In this document: positions 34,501-46,600 of the stretch, piece after piece | Layout: each line of letters opens with the position of its first letter | Position numbering within the stretch: the first letter of the stretch is position 1 | Assembly (NCBI GenBank): GCA_030280995.1 | Contig: JASXTE010000002.1 | Span: 1,697,501-1,761,500, forward strand | Length of the DNA stretch: 64,000 nt | Origin: Hemileia vastatrix | Lineage: Eukaryota; Basidiomycota; Pucciniomycetes; Pucciniales; Zaghouaniaceae | Reading direction: 5' to 3' | Notes under the pieces: model-generated | Databases searched by the model: none | The model's input: the letters and a program-made list of their open reading frames with translations, nothing else | What the model was told of the DNA's origin: nothing | Program-made: the position numbers and the translations under genes

Positions 34501-36578
34501 GTAATAAGTTACTGTCCATGACCAAAGTGTCCAGCACAAGTTCGGCCGAACTTATGCTGGACACTTTTATGAGGAACACCTCACTTCTCTTAAAAAAACA
34601 TGCACCTTACCAAATTCAAATTGGAAAAGTGTCCAGCACAAGTTCAGCCGAACTTATGCTGGACACTTTGGCCAAGACCAGTGACTAAAAATTGCAAGGA
34701 AAACCAAAAATCAATAGGCTATAAAAGGAAGTTAATTGATGGCATCAATATTTTTTTTGGTAAAAGTGTCCAGCACAAGTTCCGCCGAAATTATGCTGGA
34801 CACTTTTCCAATTTGAAGTTGGTGAGGTGTATGTTTTTTTAAGAGAAGTGAGCTGTTCCTCATAAAAGTGTCCAGCACAAGTTCGGCCAAACTTGTGATG
34901 GACACTTTAACCAAAAAAAAAAAATGATGCCATCAAATATGTTCATGTTATAGCCTAATTTTTTTTAATTTCCTTGAAGTAATAAATTAATGTCCATGAC
35001 CAAAGTGTCCAGCACAAGTTCAGCCAAACTTATGCTGGACACTTTTATAATTTGAAGTTGGTAAGGTGCATGTTTTTTTAAGAGAAGTGAGGTTTTCTTT
35101 ATAAATTTGTCCAGCACAAGTTTGGCCAAACTTGTGCTGGACAATTTTACCAAAGACATTAGATAGCATAAATTTTCTTCAATATATGGGCTATTTTTAT
35201 TGGTTTTCCTTGAAATTTTTAGTCACTGTTTTTGGCCAAAGTGTCCAGCACAAGTTCAGCCAAACTTATTCTGGACACTTTGATAATTTGAAGTTGGGGA
35301 GGTGTATGTTTTTTTTAGAGAAGTGAGGTGTTCCTCATAAAAGTGTCCAGCACAAGTTCGGCCAAACTTGTGCTGGTCACTTTTACCAAAAAAAAAAATA
35401 GATGCCATCAAATACGTTCATGTTATAGCCTAATTTTTTTTAATTTCCTTGAAGTAATAAGTTACTGTCCATGACCAAAGTGTCCAGCACAAGTTCAGCC
35501 AAACTTATGCTGGACACCTTCATAATGAAAACATCACTTCTTCTAAAAAAACATGCACCTTACCAACTTAAAATTATAAAAATGTCCAGCATAAGTTTGG
35601 CCGAACTTGTGCTGGACACTTTGGTCATGGACAGTAACTTATTACTTCAAGGAAATTAAAAAAAATTAGGCTATAAAATGAACATATTTGATGGCATCTT
35701 TTTTTTTTTTGGTAAAAGTGTCCAGCACAAGCTCGGCCGAACTTGTGCTGGACACTTTTATGAAGAACATATCACTTCTCTTAAAAAAACATGCACCTTA
35801 CCAACTTCAAATTATAAAAGTGTCCAGCATAAGTTCAGCCGAACTTGTGCTGGACATATTTACCAACAAAAATTTGATGCCATCAATTAACTTCCTTTTA
35901 TAGCCTATTGATTTTTGGTTTTTATTGCAATTTTTAGTCACTGGTCATGGCCAAAGTGTCCAGCACAAGTTCGGCCGAACTTATGCTGGACACTTTTCGA
36001 ATTTGAAGTTGGTAAGGTGCATGTTTTTTTAAGAGAAGTGAGGTTTTCCTTATAAAAGTGTCAAGCATGAGTTTGGCCGAACTTGTGCTGGACACTTTGG
36101 TCATGGACAGTAACTTATTACTTCAAGGAAATTAAAAAAAATTAGGCTATAACATGAACATATTTGATGGCATCTATTTTTTTTTTTTTGGTAAAAGTGT
36201 CCAGCACAAGTTCGGCCAAACTTGTGCTGGACACTTTAATGAGGAACACCTCACTTCTCTTAAAAAACATACACCTCACCAACTTCAAATTAGAAAAGTG
36301 TCCAGCATAAGTTCAGCCGAGCTTGTGCTGGACACTTTTACCAAAAAACAATTTGATGCCATCAATTAACTTCCTTTTATAGCCTATTGATTTTTGGTTT
36401 TCCTTGCAATTCTTAGTCACTGGTCTTGGCCAAAGTGTCCAGCACAAGTTTGGCTGATCTTATGCTGGACACTTTTATAATTTGAAGTTGGTAAGATGTA
36501 TGTTTTTTTAAGAGAAGTGAGGTTTTCCTCATAAAAGTGTCCAGCACAAGTTCGGCCAAACTTGTGCTGGAAAATTTA
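33238..36578. repeat. Array of about 24 palindromes with segments in both orientations
   Basis: A near-perfect palindrome of about 44 bp has the half-site AAGTGTCCAGCACAAG and centre TTCGGCCGAA. It recurs near 33242, 33374, 33478, 34148, 34282, 34386, 34524, 34626, 34763, 34866, 35004, 35106, 35240, 35340, 35478, 35579, 35716, 35817, 35954, 36056, 36195, 36296, 36433 and 36535. From 34524 on, start-to-start spacing alternates between about 101 and about 137 bp. The short segment (TTTGAAGTTGG...GAGGTGTTCC) and the long one (GATGCCATCAA...ATAGCC...CTTG) both occur in plus and minus orientation. Open frames across the array on both strands (for example KSVQHKFGRTCAGHF) are by-products. Confidence 0.92.
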
Positions 36579-38064
36579 CTCAAAACAGTTTGACGGATTC
36601 AATTGTCTACATATTCATTACCATGGTCTTTTGGTAAAGAGGGAAACCTTTAGCTATTGGTAGTTGTTTTGAGTATATTATGAGTAGTTGATATTTTCAT
36701 TTTAAGGTAAAAGAGTACAATATTTTTTGCGATTACCAGTAATTTATTTCCCTCAATATTTCTAAGATATTGGTTATAATTTTTATAAAACATATTTCTA
36801 ATATTCCTCTTTGATTTGATTATTTTTTTTAGTCTTGAATTAAAAGTTTTTACTATTTTATCAACCAAGCTTTACATCAATGTAAAAAATACCCTGTTTA
36901 ATCCTGCTATATTTTTTTTGACTGTTCCTATTCAATAATAGCTCAAGTTAGAAACATATATCCATTATCTATTTTCTTTTTCAACTTAGTTATCTCAGTG
37001 GAAAGTGTTAATCAATTACTATTGAATGATTTTTACAGTACGTAACCTTGTAAAAATCTGTAAAATACTTTAAAAAAATTGTGACTTTGGCAGTTGGTTA
37101 TTGGATTTTATATGGCAATAATTTCAAATAATTTTATACTTTATTCATATGCTAAGATTCTTAAGTGTTTTTATTTCCGATTTATTATATCAATTTAACT
37201 TTAACTAAGTTTAGACTAGGTTTGTGCCAAGGGGTGTCAGCGTAGCCCAAACGAGCTCCTATCATAGAATAAATTAATTTTTTTTAATAATTTTATATAA
37301 TACTATTTAGTGTTATCTTTTTTAATCCCCTTTTTTTAAATTATCTTTTTCCTTTGTTTTTGTCCCCTATTTTTTATAACACATCAAGATGCCGAAATTT
37401 CCAATAATAGATCCCTTTGTCATATTGCATGATGTTGATATTTAAAAATTAATTTAAATATTTAAATTAGTTAAACTTATATTCCCAACTATTTACCCTT
37501 CGCGATTATCAAATTGTAAATTGGACATTTTCTTTTTTTGTCATCCTTTTAAGCCCCCAATGTTTATGTCTAGTCACTTCTCTTTTACTATTAACCCCAT
37601 TATTATCATCAGACTATTTTACAATATGCTCGCTATCTTGATGCCATTGTAAAAGAACCCCTATCAAAAACCTGCTTCTGGTAATATATAAACCCTCTTG
37701 TTTAGTACCACATTTCTTAATTTGTTTATTTCTCTCAATCTTACTACTATTATCTTTTAGTTATCACATTTATCTGTGTTAGTACAGCTTGAAAATACAA
37801 ATAGAAATATATATTTTTTATCTCTTTATTACCTTGATATAAGAATTTTTCATTTTTTTTAAGTAATAAGTCATTAAAATGCCTTGTAATAGACAGACAC
37901 CTCCTTTATGTAAGATCTATTGCTTTATTTCTTATATCTTCTTAGATTAACTTTTCTTTTCCATTAATATATTTGATATATTAGCACCAAGTAGTTATTT
38001 GACGAAATCTCATCAGCATCCTCAATTCGAATCCTTCAAACTCAAGAAACAACCAACTCTAGGC
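36579..38064. other. AT-rich gap without visible genes
   Basis: Long T- and A-rich sequence. Nothing with coding character, repeats or RNA structure was recognised. Confidence 0.4.
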
Positions 38065-40303
38065 ATGTCTCCTAACCCCCCATCTCTTGCCAATGAAAGG
38101 ACTGAAATTACCCGATCTCAATATGGCAAGATACTTGAGTTTGCTAAAGGCAAAACTGAAGAACTACTGTCAACTCTTAGCGAGAAGCCTTTGTCATCTT
38201 ATATTTTGAATGCCTACAATAATGTGCTTGAATACATTGATGACCTAGAAAAATGTAAGTAATTATTTTATATTAAATTATTTAACCTCAGAACAATAAA
38301 TTATTGACACTTTTTCTTTAAAACTTATTCAAATTCAGCTTATGAAAAAGGTATCATTCCTCCTGATGGTGTCATTATCATCAAAGATGATGATAATAAT
38401 GAAATACCTGACGCTGAAGGCTATGCATCAACATCTCGAGGGGGAGATAAGACTATTCTTTGACGTTCAAAAAGAATGAGACTTTCTAGGGGCTCTAGTT
38501 TTGTCAGTGCTACTAAAACTCCTCCTGCCAAGGATTCCTCTTACTCAGCATCTCAAAAATCTAAACAAACTAGCCAAAATGTGTTGAAAGGGTATGTCAT
38601 TTCTTTCATGAGTAATATAGCAATCAATTTTATATTAGTGTTTAAAGCTATCTCCAAATTGTTTACTTTCTTATTTATTATTTCTTGTCTTTTTCTTATC
38701 TTTTAATCCAGCTCTAAAAACAACAATCACTCCAAAGCGTCAACTAATAGCGAATCTTGCTCTAATGAAGAAGAAGTAGAAGAAGAAGAAGATGATGAAG
38801 TTTCAAAATATGAAGCTTCTCTAACTCAAAAAGATGATGAATATACTTCTGCTGATGAGGTTGAGAAAACACCGAATGAAGAAATTGATCCACCTAGCCA
38901 GCCACAAAAAAATACTTCAAGTTCAAAGAAACAGCTTATAGTTGCCGTATCTTCATAATCTAAAATTGAAATTCCCCAAATCCTACGGTCTCTATCATCA
39001 TCAATAAAATTATCTAATAACTCCCTTCCTTATACTCCAACAATGATTGGAAACTCAAAATTACAGAAGGAAATAGCTGAAATTCATCGATTTTTTGAAG
39101 GTAGAATCCATGGTCAAAAGGTACTTAGGGCATGGCCAGAAGTCAATCAGTTATTTGAAATCCGTTTGTCTGCTTCTCTTGAAAAGCCACACGAAATTTT
39201 GCACAAATTCAATTTTCTATGGATGAAATCTGCTCATGACGAAATGCTTACAAAAATTAATGAACTCTGTATGTATCACTTACTTGAAGTTGGATAATTT
39301 ATTTTATGATAACTAATTGTTTTGTTATTTTTTTAGCTTTGGATTTTCTTAATGTTGACACTTCGCAGATCTGGGTTGTCAATAATTTGAACTTTGAAAA
39401 TTTGGAAAATTTTTGTAACTCTGAAGAACCAAACTCAAATAATCTTTCTCTGTATAAGAAGACTGATCACCCTGAATCATGGATGATACGCATGCTATCA
39501 AGACTAGTTAGCCCAAGTGCTCACCAGCGTTCTTTTTCGGCATCCCTCGTCGCATCATCTCTTTATCTTGCTTCTCAAGAGTTTACCCTTCCTGCTGAAG
39601 AATCCAACTTCAATCCAGATTTTCCTATTGAACGTGCCCTACATATTCTAGCCCGCCTTACACATCTGAAAAGCAAAGTTCCTGATACATTAAACAGCTC
39701 AACATCACAGTTAATTGCTTCAAATTTTTCAATCACTCCCCTATGCCAATTTAGAAACATAATAATCGACGTCATAATTTCAATAATTATTTTAAAATCT
39801 AGAGAGGCCGCTGCAAATATAACTCAAGCTGAAAGCAAGAAACGACAACGTTCGAGGAAGAAAAAAAAACAACAGATATGCAGCAATTCGATGAGTCTCA
39901 TAATGATTCTATTCAAAAGATGAATCAAGAATATGCACACCATAAATATCAATCATTTGCTTTTTACTTGGTTGATGGTGTTTGTGGATTATTTCTTTCC
40001 TCACAGGACCACCGGCTTGTGTCAGCTTCAGACTGCTTAGAATTCATAACAAAATTTGGCCTCCTTAGAAAATACTGTGATAATAATAATCTGGGCGGTA
40101 AAAAAATCTGGAAAAACCTTAATTTTTATATCTTTAATATTATCAAACCCTTAATAGATAATTCTGGGCCTATGCCACTTAATTTTAATACTCCCACCAT
40201 GAGCCATATTGCTAAAGCAATGGCAGCTGATTTTCTTGATTATTGGAATCTTATTAAGCCGAATTCTTCATTTTTCTCTATTGTTGACATAATTAATACA
40301 TAA
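38065..40303 (+). pseudogene. Four-exon gene of unknown function, slightly broken
   Basis: ATG at 38065 (MSPNPPSLANERTE). Exons are 38065-38254, 38339-38591, 38712-39268 and 39337-40303. All three introns have GTAAGT/GTATGT-type donors, end in AG and join in phase. The protein has a helical N-terminal part (QYGKILEFAKGKTEELLSTL), a Ser-rich and acidic middle (EEEVEEEEDDEVSKYE) and a conserved-looking C-terminal part (IAEIHRFFEGRIHGQKVLRAWPEV..., HPESWMIRMLSRLVSPSAHQRSF..., then ESHNDSIQKMNQEYAHHKYQ). Defects: TGA at about 38461, TAA at about 38957 and a frameshift in an A-run near 39865. No family recognised; it could be a recently inactivated host gene or carry assembly errors. Confidence 0.6.
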
Positions 40304-40647
40304 TCCTACTTCATGTAAATATATACTTTATCCTATTGCTACATTTTTTTGTGTAACTCAAATTATTTATTTATGTGAGATTTATTACCAAATCTGAATA
40401 AAGATGCTTAAAATATCAATAAATATTATTGTATAAATTTCTTACACCTTTTTGCTATTCAGTAAATATTATTGTAATAATCATAACTCAAAATCATGAT
40501 GGATCAAAAATTTGAAGAAAAATTAAGAATACATTATAAGTCATTTTTCTCATAACACTATATATTTCTTTAATATGGGAATACATCTTAGCATTTGTCG
40601 CAAATTTTAAGATAATTATTACAAAAAATTGAAACAGTTTTCTATCA
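40304..40647. other. AT-rich gap left of GYP-C
   Basis: Downstream region of the preceding pseudogene (AATAAA-like signals near 40398 and 40416). No gene is visible. Confidence 0.35.
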
Positions 40648-40652
40648 ATTCT

Positions 40653-42154
40653 TGTCAGGCTAATGTCAAGTACAAGGACGTGAACTAGCTTGAATAGTCA
40701 GTTGTCTAGAAGATTTTAATGGTCCTATATGAATACTGTAGTTCTAATCCACTAAGTTGTAAAATATAATCAAATATAAAGGTCTCAGTAATATAATTCT
40801 CACTATTCTTATATATGGCTTACAATCTTTATAGTTGGTAGAAAAATAGATTATATAAATTCAGATACTATTCAAAAGTCTTATAAAAGTACTAATTGAT
40901 ATGTATTGTAATTGGATTGGTTATATTGGTTAAATTGTAATGATAAAGAATGCAGAAATACAACCCAAAAACCTCCTCCTTTTATACACACTGAGTTCCC
41001 CAATGATTCCCTTGATGTACCACCCAATACACAGTTAATCATGCCTCTAAACAACTAATAGACATTCCCATCAACATTCCCAGTGACCCATGACATAATT
41101 AGAAGAGTAATAACCGCCAAAATCCTGAAATAATAAGGGAAATCCATCAAAATTAAAGAAAAAGACAAAAAGAGAGTATATGCGTATAAAACAATAATAT
41201 TAAGGACTAAAGGAGACTTTTTAAGGTTAATAATAGCTTAATAATAAGGGGGATTGACTGTAGAAATAATGGGGCTAATCCTGACATTATACTACGTGAA
41301 ATTCCCATTCAAAAATAACCAAAATTGACTGAGAAACCACCCAAAAACTTAAAAAAGAGCGTGAGATGTGGGGTAACTACATGCAGTTCTTGAAAGGCGC
41401 TTGCATGGGTAAATCCTTGACTAAAATTAGGCAAATTTAAGCGTGGTGATGAAATAAAGTGCCAAGAGTGAGGTTATTAATGAAATTAGTGCATATAAAC
41501 AAGGTCAATGCATTATTAATTAAGCTAGGACACTAAATAAGCGCCCGTCGCCTATTTTAGTGTGTTTCCCCACAGTGGGCGTAGAATGTGGGGTAATTAT
41601 AGTGTGAAAAAGCTAACTTTGCTAAAAATGAAGCTATTCACACGGGAAAAAAAGCAGGCAGTATGTGGCCAGTACACAGAAGCCATTTCTGGCATAAAAA
41701 ACACCAAATTTGAAAAGTGTTATTTTTATGCATTTAAATAGCCAAATCAATAGTTCTAAATGAGCCCAATTGATCTGTCAAAGCGCAATTTTGATATTCT
41801 CAATTTTATAGCGCATATAGTCAACTTTTAAGTGAAATAAAGTGCATTTCTTGTTTTTTGCATGAAACAATGAATATAACAGCTTTAAGTGTACTTAAAA
41901 ATTATGTAGCCTTATACTTAAGGTTCTTAAGATTACCCTAACATACTCCAACTTAATATTAAGTACATAAGACCTATAAAAGGTGGATATATGCGTGTAT
42001 ATAAGGTGTTATAATGGCATTTTTTGTGTATTATCATAATTTTACTTATGTATACTATTTGTGTACTCTCATTTATTATTCCCATGTATAGTTCATGTGT
42101 TTAACATAACTTATAGTTACTTTTTACTCAGTCCTGGAGATATACAGGCTGACA
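40653..42154 (-). repeat. GYP-C 3' LTR (left)
   Basis: In element sense it starts TGTCAGCCT and ends GCCTGACA. The purine-rich stretch GGGTGGGCGAG (complement of 42155-42165) directly precedes it in element sense and is the likely polypurine tract. A minus-strand TATAAAAGG box lies at 40978-40986 and a plus-strand TATAAAAGG box at 41975-41983. Confidence 0.93.
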
Positions 42155-42337
42155 CTCGCCCACCCAAAAAAAACAATAAAAAAAATGATAAGTTATACAT
42201 TTTATTTTATTTAATTTGTAATTTTCAGGTATTCAGAATAAATCTGTAGCATTAAAGATTCAACTTTAAAGAAATAAAACATAATAAAATATTATGAATA
42301 CTGGTTTTTTTAACCCCTCAGCTGGTTGAACAGAAAT

Positions 42338-43654
42338 TTATTTCTGTTTAAATTTTTTAAGAAGGGTGGATAAATTAGAAATTTCTTTTTCAGGTATCCA
42401 TTTATCAAATTCATTTGATTTCCCTTTAAATCTTAGTAAATACTCAGTTCCTTTTTCTTTAGTAAGGATTCTTTTCTTGAGTATTTTTTCAATCTCTGCT
42501 TTTTCCACAATTTCTTCAGGTTGCTTTTTAGGCCTTCCCCTTCTTTTTGGAAATAAGTCAGGATCATTTGCATGGTAAGGTTTCAATAATGAGATAGGGA
42601 AAACTGAATGTTTCCTATCATATGGAGCATATAATATGACTTCCACTGCATTATTCCCAACCATTTTATTTACTACAAAAGGTCCTACAAAGGGATCCTT
42701 TAATTTAACATTACCTTGTAAGTTAAAATGTAGTGTTGATATGAGGACTTCATCTCCCTTTTTAAATTCAAATTCTTTATGAGATTTGTCCCACCTTTTC
42801 TTTTCATATTCAAATGCTTTTTGGATGCATTCTTCTGCATGCTTTCTACACATTTGTTGCATATGAATAAAGGATTTAGTGCCAGGGTGTATATCCAACC
42901 TTGGTAGTTTATTTAAAAGATTTACTGGGGTATTTGGTACATATCCCAGCCAGAGTTCAAATGGTTTCTTCTCTGTTACAGAATGAGTTGTGCTGTTATA
43001 AGCAAATTCAAGGCCAGGAATTAATGTTACCCAGTCATGTGTGAATTTCTCATTGTCTTTGTATTCTAATCCAAAGGCACAATATCTTCTGATCATGTCT
43101 TCTAGAGTTTGTATCATCCTCTCAGCCAGCCCATCAGTTTGTGGATGGTGTGCTGTAGACAATTTTAATTGACAACCTGATACTTCCATCAAAGATGTCC
43201 AGAACTCTGAAGTAAATTTAGGATCTCTGTCAGAGATTATGGCTTTGGGGAACCCAGCAGTATTCATCATTTGAGTCCACCATAGTAACTCCAAGTCTTT
43301 AGCAGATACCTCTTTATGGGTAGGGATAAACTTACACATTTTTGTTAATCTATCCACTATTACCCAGCAAGAATTGAAACTTTCTTTTCCTGCTAATGGC
43401 AAGCCAGTTACAAAATCCATGTTTATAATTTCCCATGGAGCTTTTGGCTGCTGTATTTGTTGTAACAACCCAGCTCTCTTCCCAGTTAATCTTTTAGATT
43501 TCTGACAAGAGTCACATGTTTCAATGTATTTTTGTACATCCTCTTTCATGTTTATCCACCAGGCTGTATTTTTAACTCTGGTTAATGTTTTGTTAAAGTC
43601 AAAATGACCAGCTAAGATGTCATCATGACAAGTACTCAACATTAACTCTTTCAT
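42338..43654 (-). CDS. GYP-C integrase with chromodomain
   Basis: The 3' part of GYP-C pol. The zinc domain (H10, H17, C47, C50 counted from the Met at 43654) lies in STCHDDILAGHF...CDSCQKSK. The catalytic triad is D80 (NMDFVTG), D142 (IISDRDPKF) and E178 (HHPQTDGLAERM). The C-terminal region GPFVVNKMVGNNAVEVIL is followed by an AT-hook-like KRRGRPKKQ and a chromodomain EIEKILKKRILTKEKG plus WIPEKEISN, which would target insertion to modified chromatin. The true N-terminus lies upstream: YIYYRKKLTNVIVIPPS continues the polyprotein frame after a 1-base shift near 43715, so this is not an independent gene. Confidence 0.93.
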   Translation of the reverse strand: MKELMLSTCHDDILAGHFDFNKTLTRVKNTAWWINMKEDVQKYIETCDSCQKSKRLTGKRAGLLQQIQQPKAPWEIINMDFVTGLPLAGKESFNSCWVIVDRLTKMCKFIPTHKEVSAKDLELLWWTQMMNTAGFPKAIISDRDPKFTSEFWTSLMEVSGCQLKLSTAHHPQTDGLAERMIQTLEDMIRRYCAFGLEYKDNEKFTHDWVTLIPGLEFAYNSTTHSVTEKKPFELWLGYVPNTPVNLLNKLPRLDIHPGTKSFIHMQQMCRKHAEECIQKAFEYEKKRWDKSHKEFEFKKGDEVLISTLHFNLQGNVKLKDPFVGPFVVNKMVGNNAVEVILYAPYDRKHSVFPISLLKPYHANDPDLFPKRRGRPKKQPEEIVEKAEIEKILKKRILTKEKGTEYLLRFKGKSNEFDKWIPEKEISNLSTLLKKFKQK

Positions 43655-43680
43655 AGAAGGTGGTATTACTATTACATTGG

Positions 43681-46600
43681 TTAACTTTTTCCTGTAATAT
43701 ATATATCCATCTTCAATTGATATTTACCTTTTTCCAACGCATTTTTATACTTTGGAGGCAAGGTTTTAATTAATGCACTCATGGAGGCATTTGTTGGATC
43801 ATTAAGAATGGTAGATAGTTTAGACAAATCTTTATCAGATGAATAATTTTCCAATATAGTTTGCATAAACTCTTTTTCTAAATCCACTATATAAATCCCA
43901 AATATATGTATAACCTCATTTTCAGGTACATAAGCTGGGTTGTCAGTATCATTTGGCAAAGGACTTCTGGATAATAAATCCACATTTGAATGCAATGTTC
44001 CTGCTCTGTGAGTGATTGTCATTCTTCCTCTGTACTCTTGTACAGCTAGTTGCCATCTAAACATGTGCCTATTAGGTGTTTTCATGTTTAGTAATGATTT
44101 TACTGCACTGCAATCTGTTATAAGTTCAAACTTCTGGTCTTCCAGATAGTAATGAAGTTTCTCCAAAGCCCACACCACGGCTAAACATTCTAGCTGTGTG
44201 GAACCATACCTTAATTCTGTTTTTCTTAAGGTTCTGGATATATAACAGATAACTACTTCAGATAATTTTCCATTTATTATCTGTTTCTGCTGTAAAGCAG
44301 CACCCAAACCTATGAAACTTGCATCAGTGTACAAGATAAAAGGTAGGGTGAAATCTGGCAGTCCTAATATTGGAGCTGACATTAAACATTCCTTTAATTT
44401 ATTAAAGGCGTGTTGTCTTTCATTATTCCAAATGAAAGCTTCATTCTTCCTGATTAATGTTGTTGAAGGGGCTGCAATGGATTGGTAATTTTTAATATAT
44501 TGTCTATAATATCCACACATACCCAAAAAACTTTGAACCTCTTTTACATTTTTAGGTATCCCAATGTTTTTAATTGCTGCCACTTTATTCTGGTCAACAC
44601 AAATTTGTAATCCAGATACAACATGTCCAAGTACTTTCAAGGATTGAAATCCAAACTTACATTTCTTTAATGCAATAGTCATATTAATTTCATCCATTTT
44701 TTGAAAGACTCTTTTCAGGTGATTTAAATGTTCATCATATGTCTTTGAAAACACTATGATGTCATCAATATAGACCAATAACCATCCTTCAACCATTTCC
44801 TGATGAAAAACACTATCCATCAATTTTTGGAAGACTGAAGGGGCATTCTTTGGGCCAAATGGCATTCTCACATACTTATATATACCCATATGTGTGGTTA
44901 TTAATAAGTAATTTTGAGAATTTCTTTCCACAGGAATCTGGTGGTAACCCTTGTTCCCATCCAGACAGGAAATATATTTTGCTCCTTGTAAGGTAGCATG
45001 GATAGAAGCTATCCTTGGTAGAGGGTAAATATCATCTACTGTATATGTATTCAGAGCTCTATAATCACCGCATAATCTTGCCTTATCTTTTTCATAAGAG
45101 ATTAATACTGGTGAAATGACACAATACTTAGGTGTTGTGTCCACTTTTTCAACAATACCCATTTCCAACAACAATTTTATATTGTCTTCAATATCTTTCC
45201 TTTTTGCAGGAGATGCTGGGTAAGGTTTCTTTTTTAAACTGCCAGGAATATTATCCAGATCACAGCTTAAAGAGATTTTCATCTCATGGTCTTTGACCAA
45301 TCCTAGTTCATTTGAGCCATGAGCAAATGCCATAGGATATGATTTAATCAATCTCAAAATATCTTCTTGTTCAATTTTTGAGAGTTGAGGACTGAAAGAG
45401 GCCTTTTGGATTTCATTTTCCAATTCACCCACTTCATTGGTGGTTCTTCCACCTTGCAGTTGTTCTTCTCTAGGAGAAATGGTATATATTGAATTTTCAG
45501 AACATATTTTGAATTTTCTTTTACCATTCACCCCTATGGTGAAACAACTGTTTGCAGGATCTAGTTTAATGCCAAATTTTGTCAATAAATCATTGCCAAT
45601 AATAAACCAATCACTACAATTATTATTATCCATTACTACAAATTCACAAACTGCTCTAACATATCCATTATTATATTTAAAAAATACAGCAGTTTTGTAT
45701 TTGCCAATTGGATTTAATACTGAACCAAAACCCCTCCAGTTATTTGTCTGAACAGGTTCTAGTTTTTCCTGGTACTTACTATCAAGTTTCATTAATGCAT
45801 TAAGTGAAACTACACTACCTGCAGCCCCAGTGTCAAGAATGGCATTCATTTCTTTTCCACATATGATAATAGGTGCTCTGATAGGTGTTATTTTGTAAGT
45901 ATCATGAGATACATCTTTAATTATTTCAGCTTCCTCTATAGAAGTTAAAGATGTGTCTGTATGAGGTATAGCATCATTCAGGAACATTATATCCTGTCCT
46001 AATACAAATATCTCATTTTCATCATCACTGTAAGATATGTTACTCTTGCAATCCTCACTGGATTCCACATTCTCATCTTCATGATTACTAGGTTCAGAAT
46101 TCTGTGAGGTTTCAATAACATTTATTCTTTTCTTACACGTGTGACCTTTAACCCAAGGTTCATTACATTTGTAACAAGTGTTATTTTCTTGTCTCTTAGG
46201 GACAAGGGGAGCTGAAGGTTTTTTCTTTTCCACTGGTAACTTACTTGTAGTAGGTTTTACCACGTCAACACTTTGTCTGTAATTACTATACTTGGTTTCA
46301 TATTTGTGGTTTAATAATATCTCATTGCATATATTAATGAATCCAGAGGTGTCTCTGACAGTTTCAGTTCTAGCAACAATAATGTCTCTAACTGATATAG
46401 GCAATTTGTATATTATTTTTTCTTTCCACTCTTCATAATCCATTTTTGGATCCATAGCTTTCATGATTTTTATTAATTTCATTAAGAAGACCATGGGTTT
46501 ATCTCCAGCATTTGGATTATATCTGGCCCTTTCATACAGTCTTTGTTGAGTGATTCTAAATTTTGGGCCACCAAATAGCCTTTCAATTAGTGCCTTCCAT

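Noticed and set aside
33343..36369. Many open frames on both strands with KSVQHKFGRTCAGHF-like products
   Set aside because: They are translations of the palindromes and spacers, appear equally on both strands and have no independent coding signal.
33238..36578. Resemblance of the regularly spaced palindromes to a CRISPR array
   Set aside because: The genome is eukaryotic, the segments between palindromes are themselves repeated and inverted, and no cas-like gene is present.
36650..36868. 72-codon minus-strand frame
   Set aside because: A/T-driven composition (Lys, Asn, Ile), no motif and no neighbouring support.
45437..45751. Plus-strand frame inside GYP-C pol, a possible antisense gene
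   Set aside because: It overlaps the conserved protease-RT region and has no intron or motif, unlike the accessory genes of GYP-A and GYP-B.
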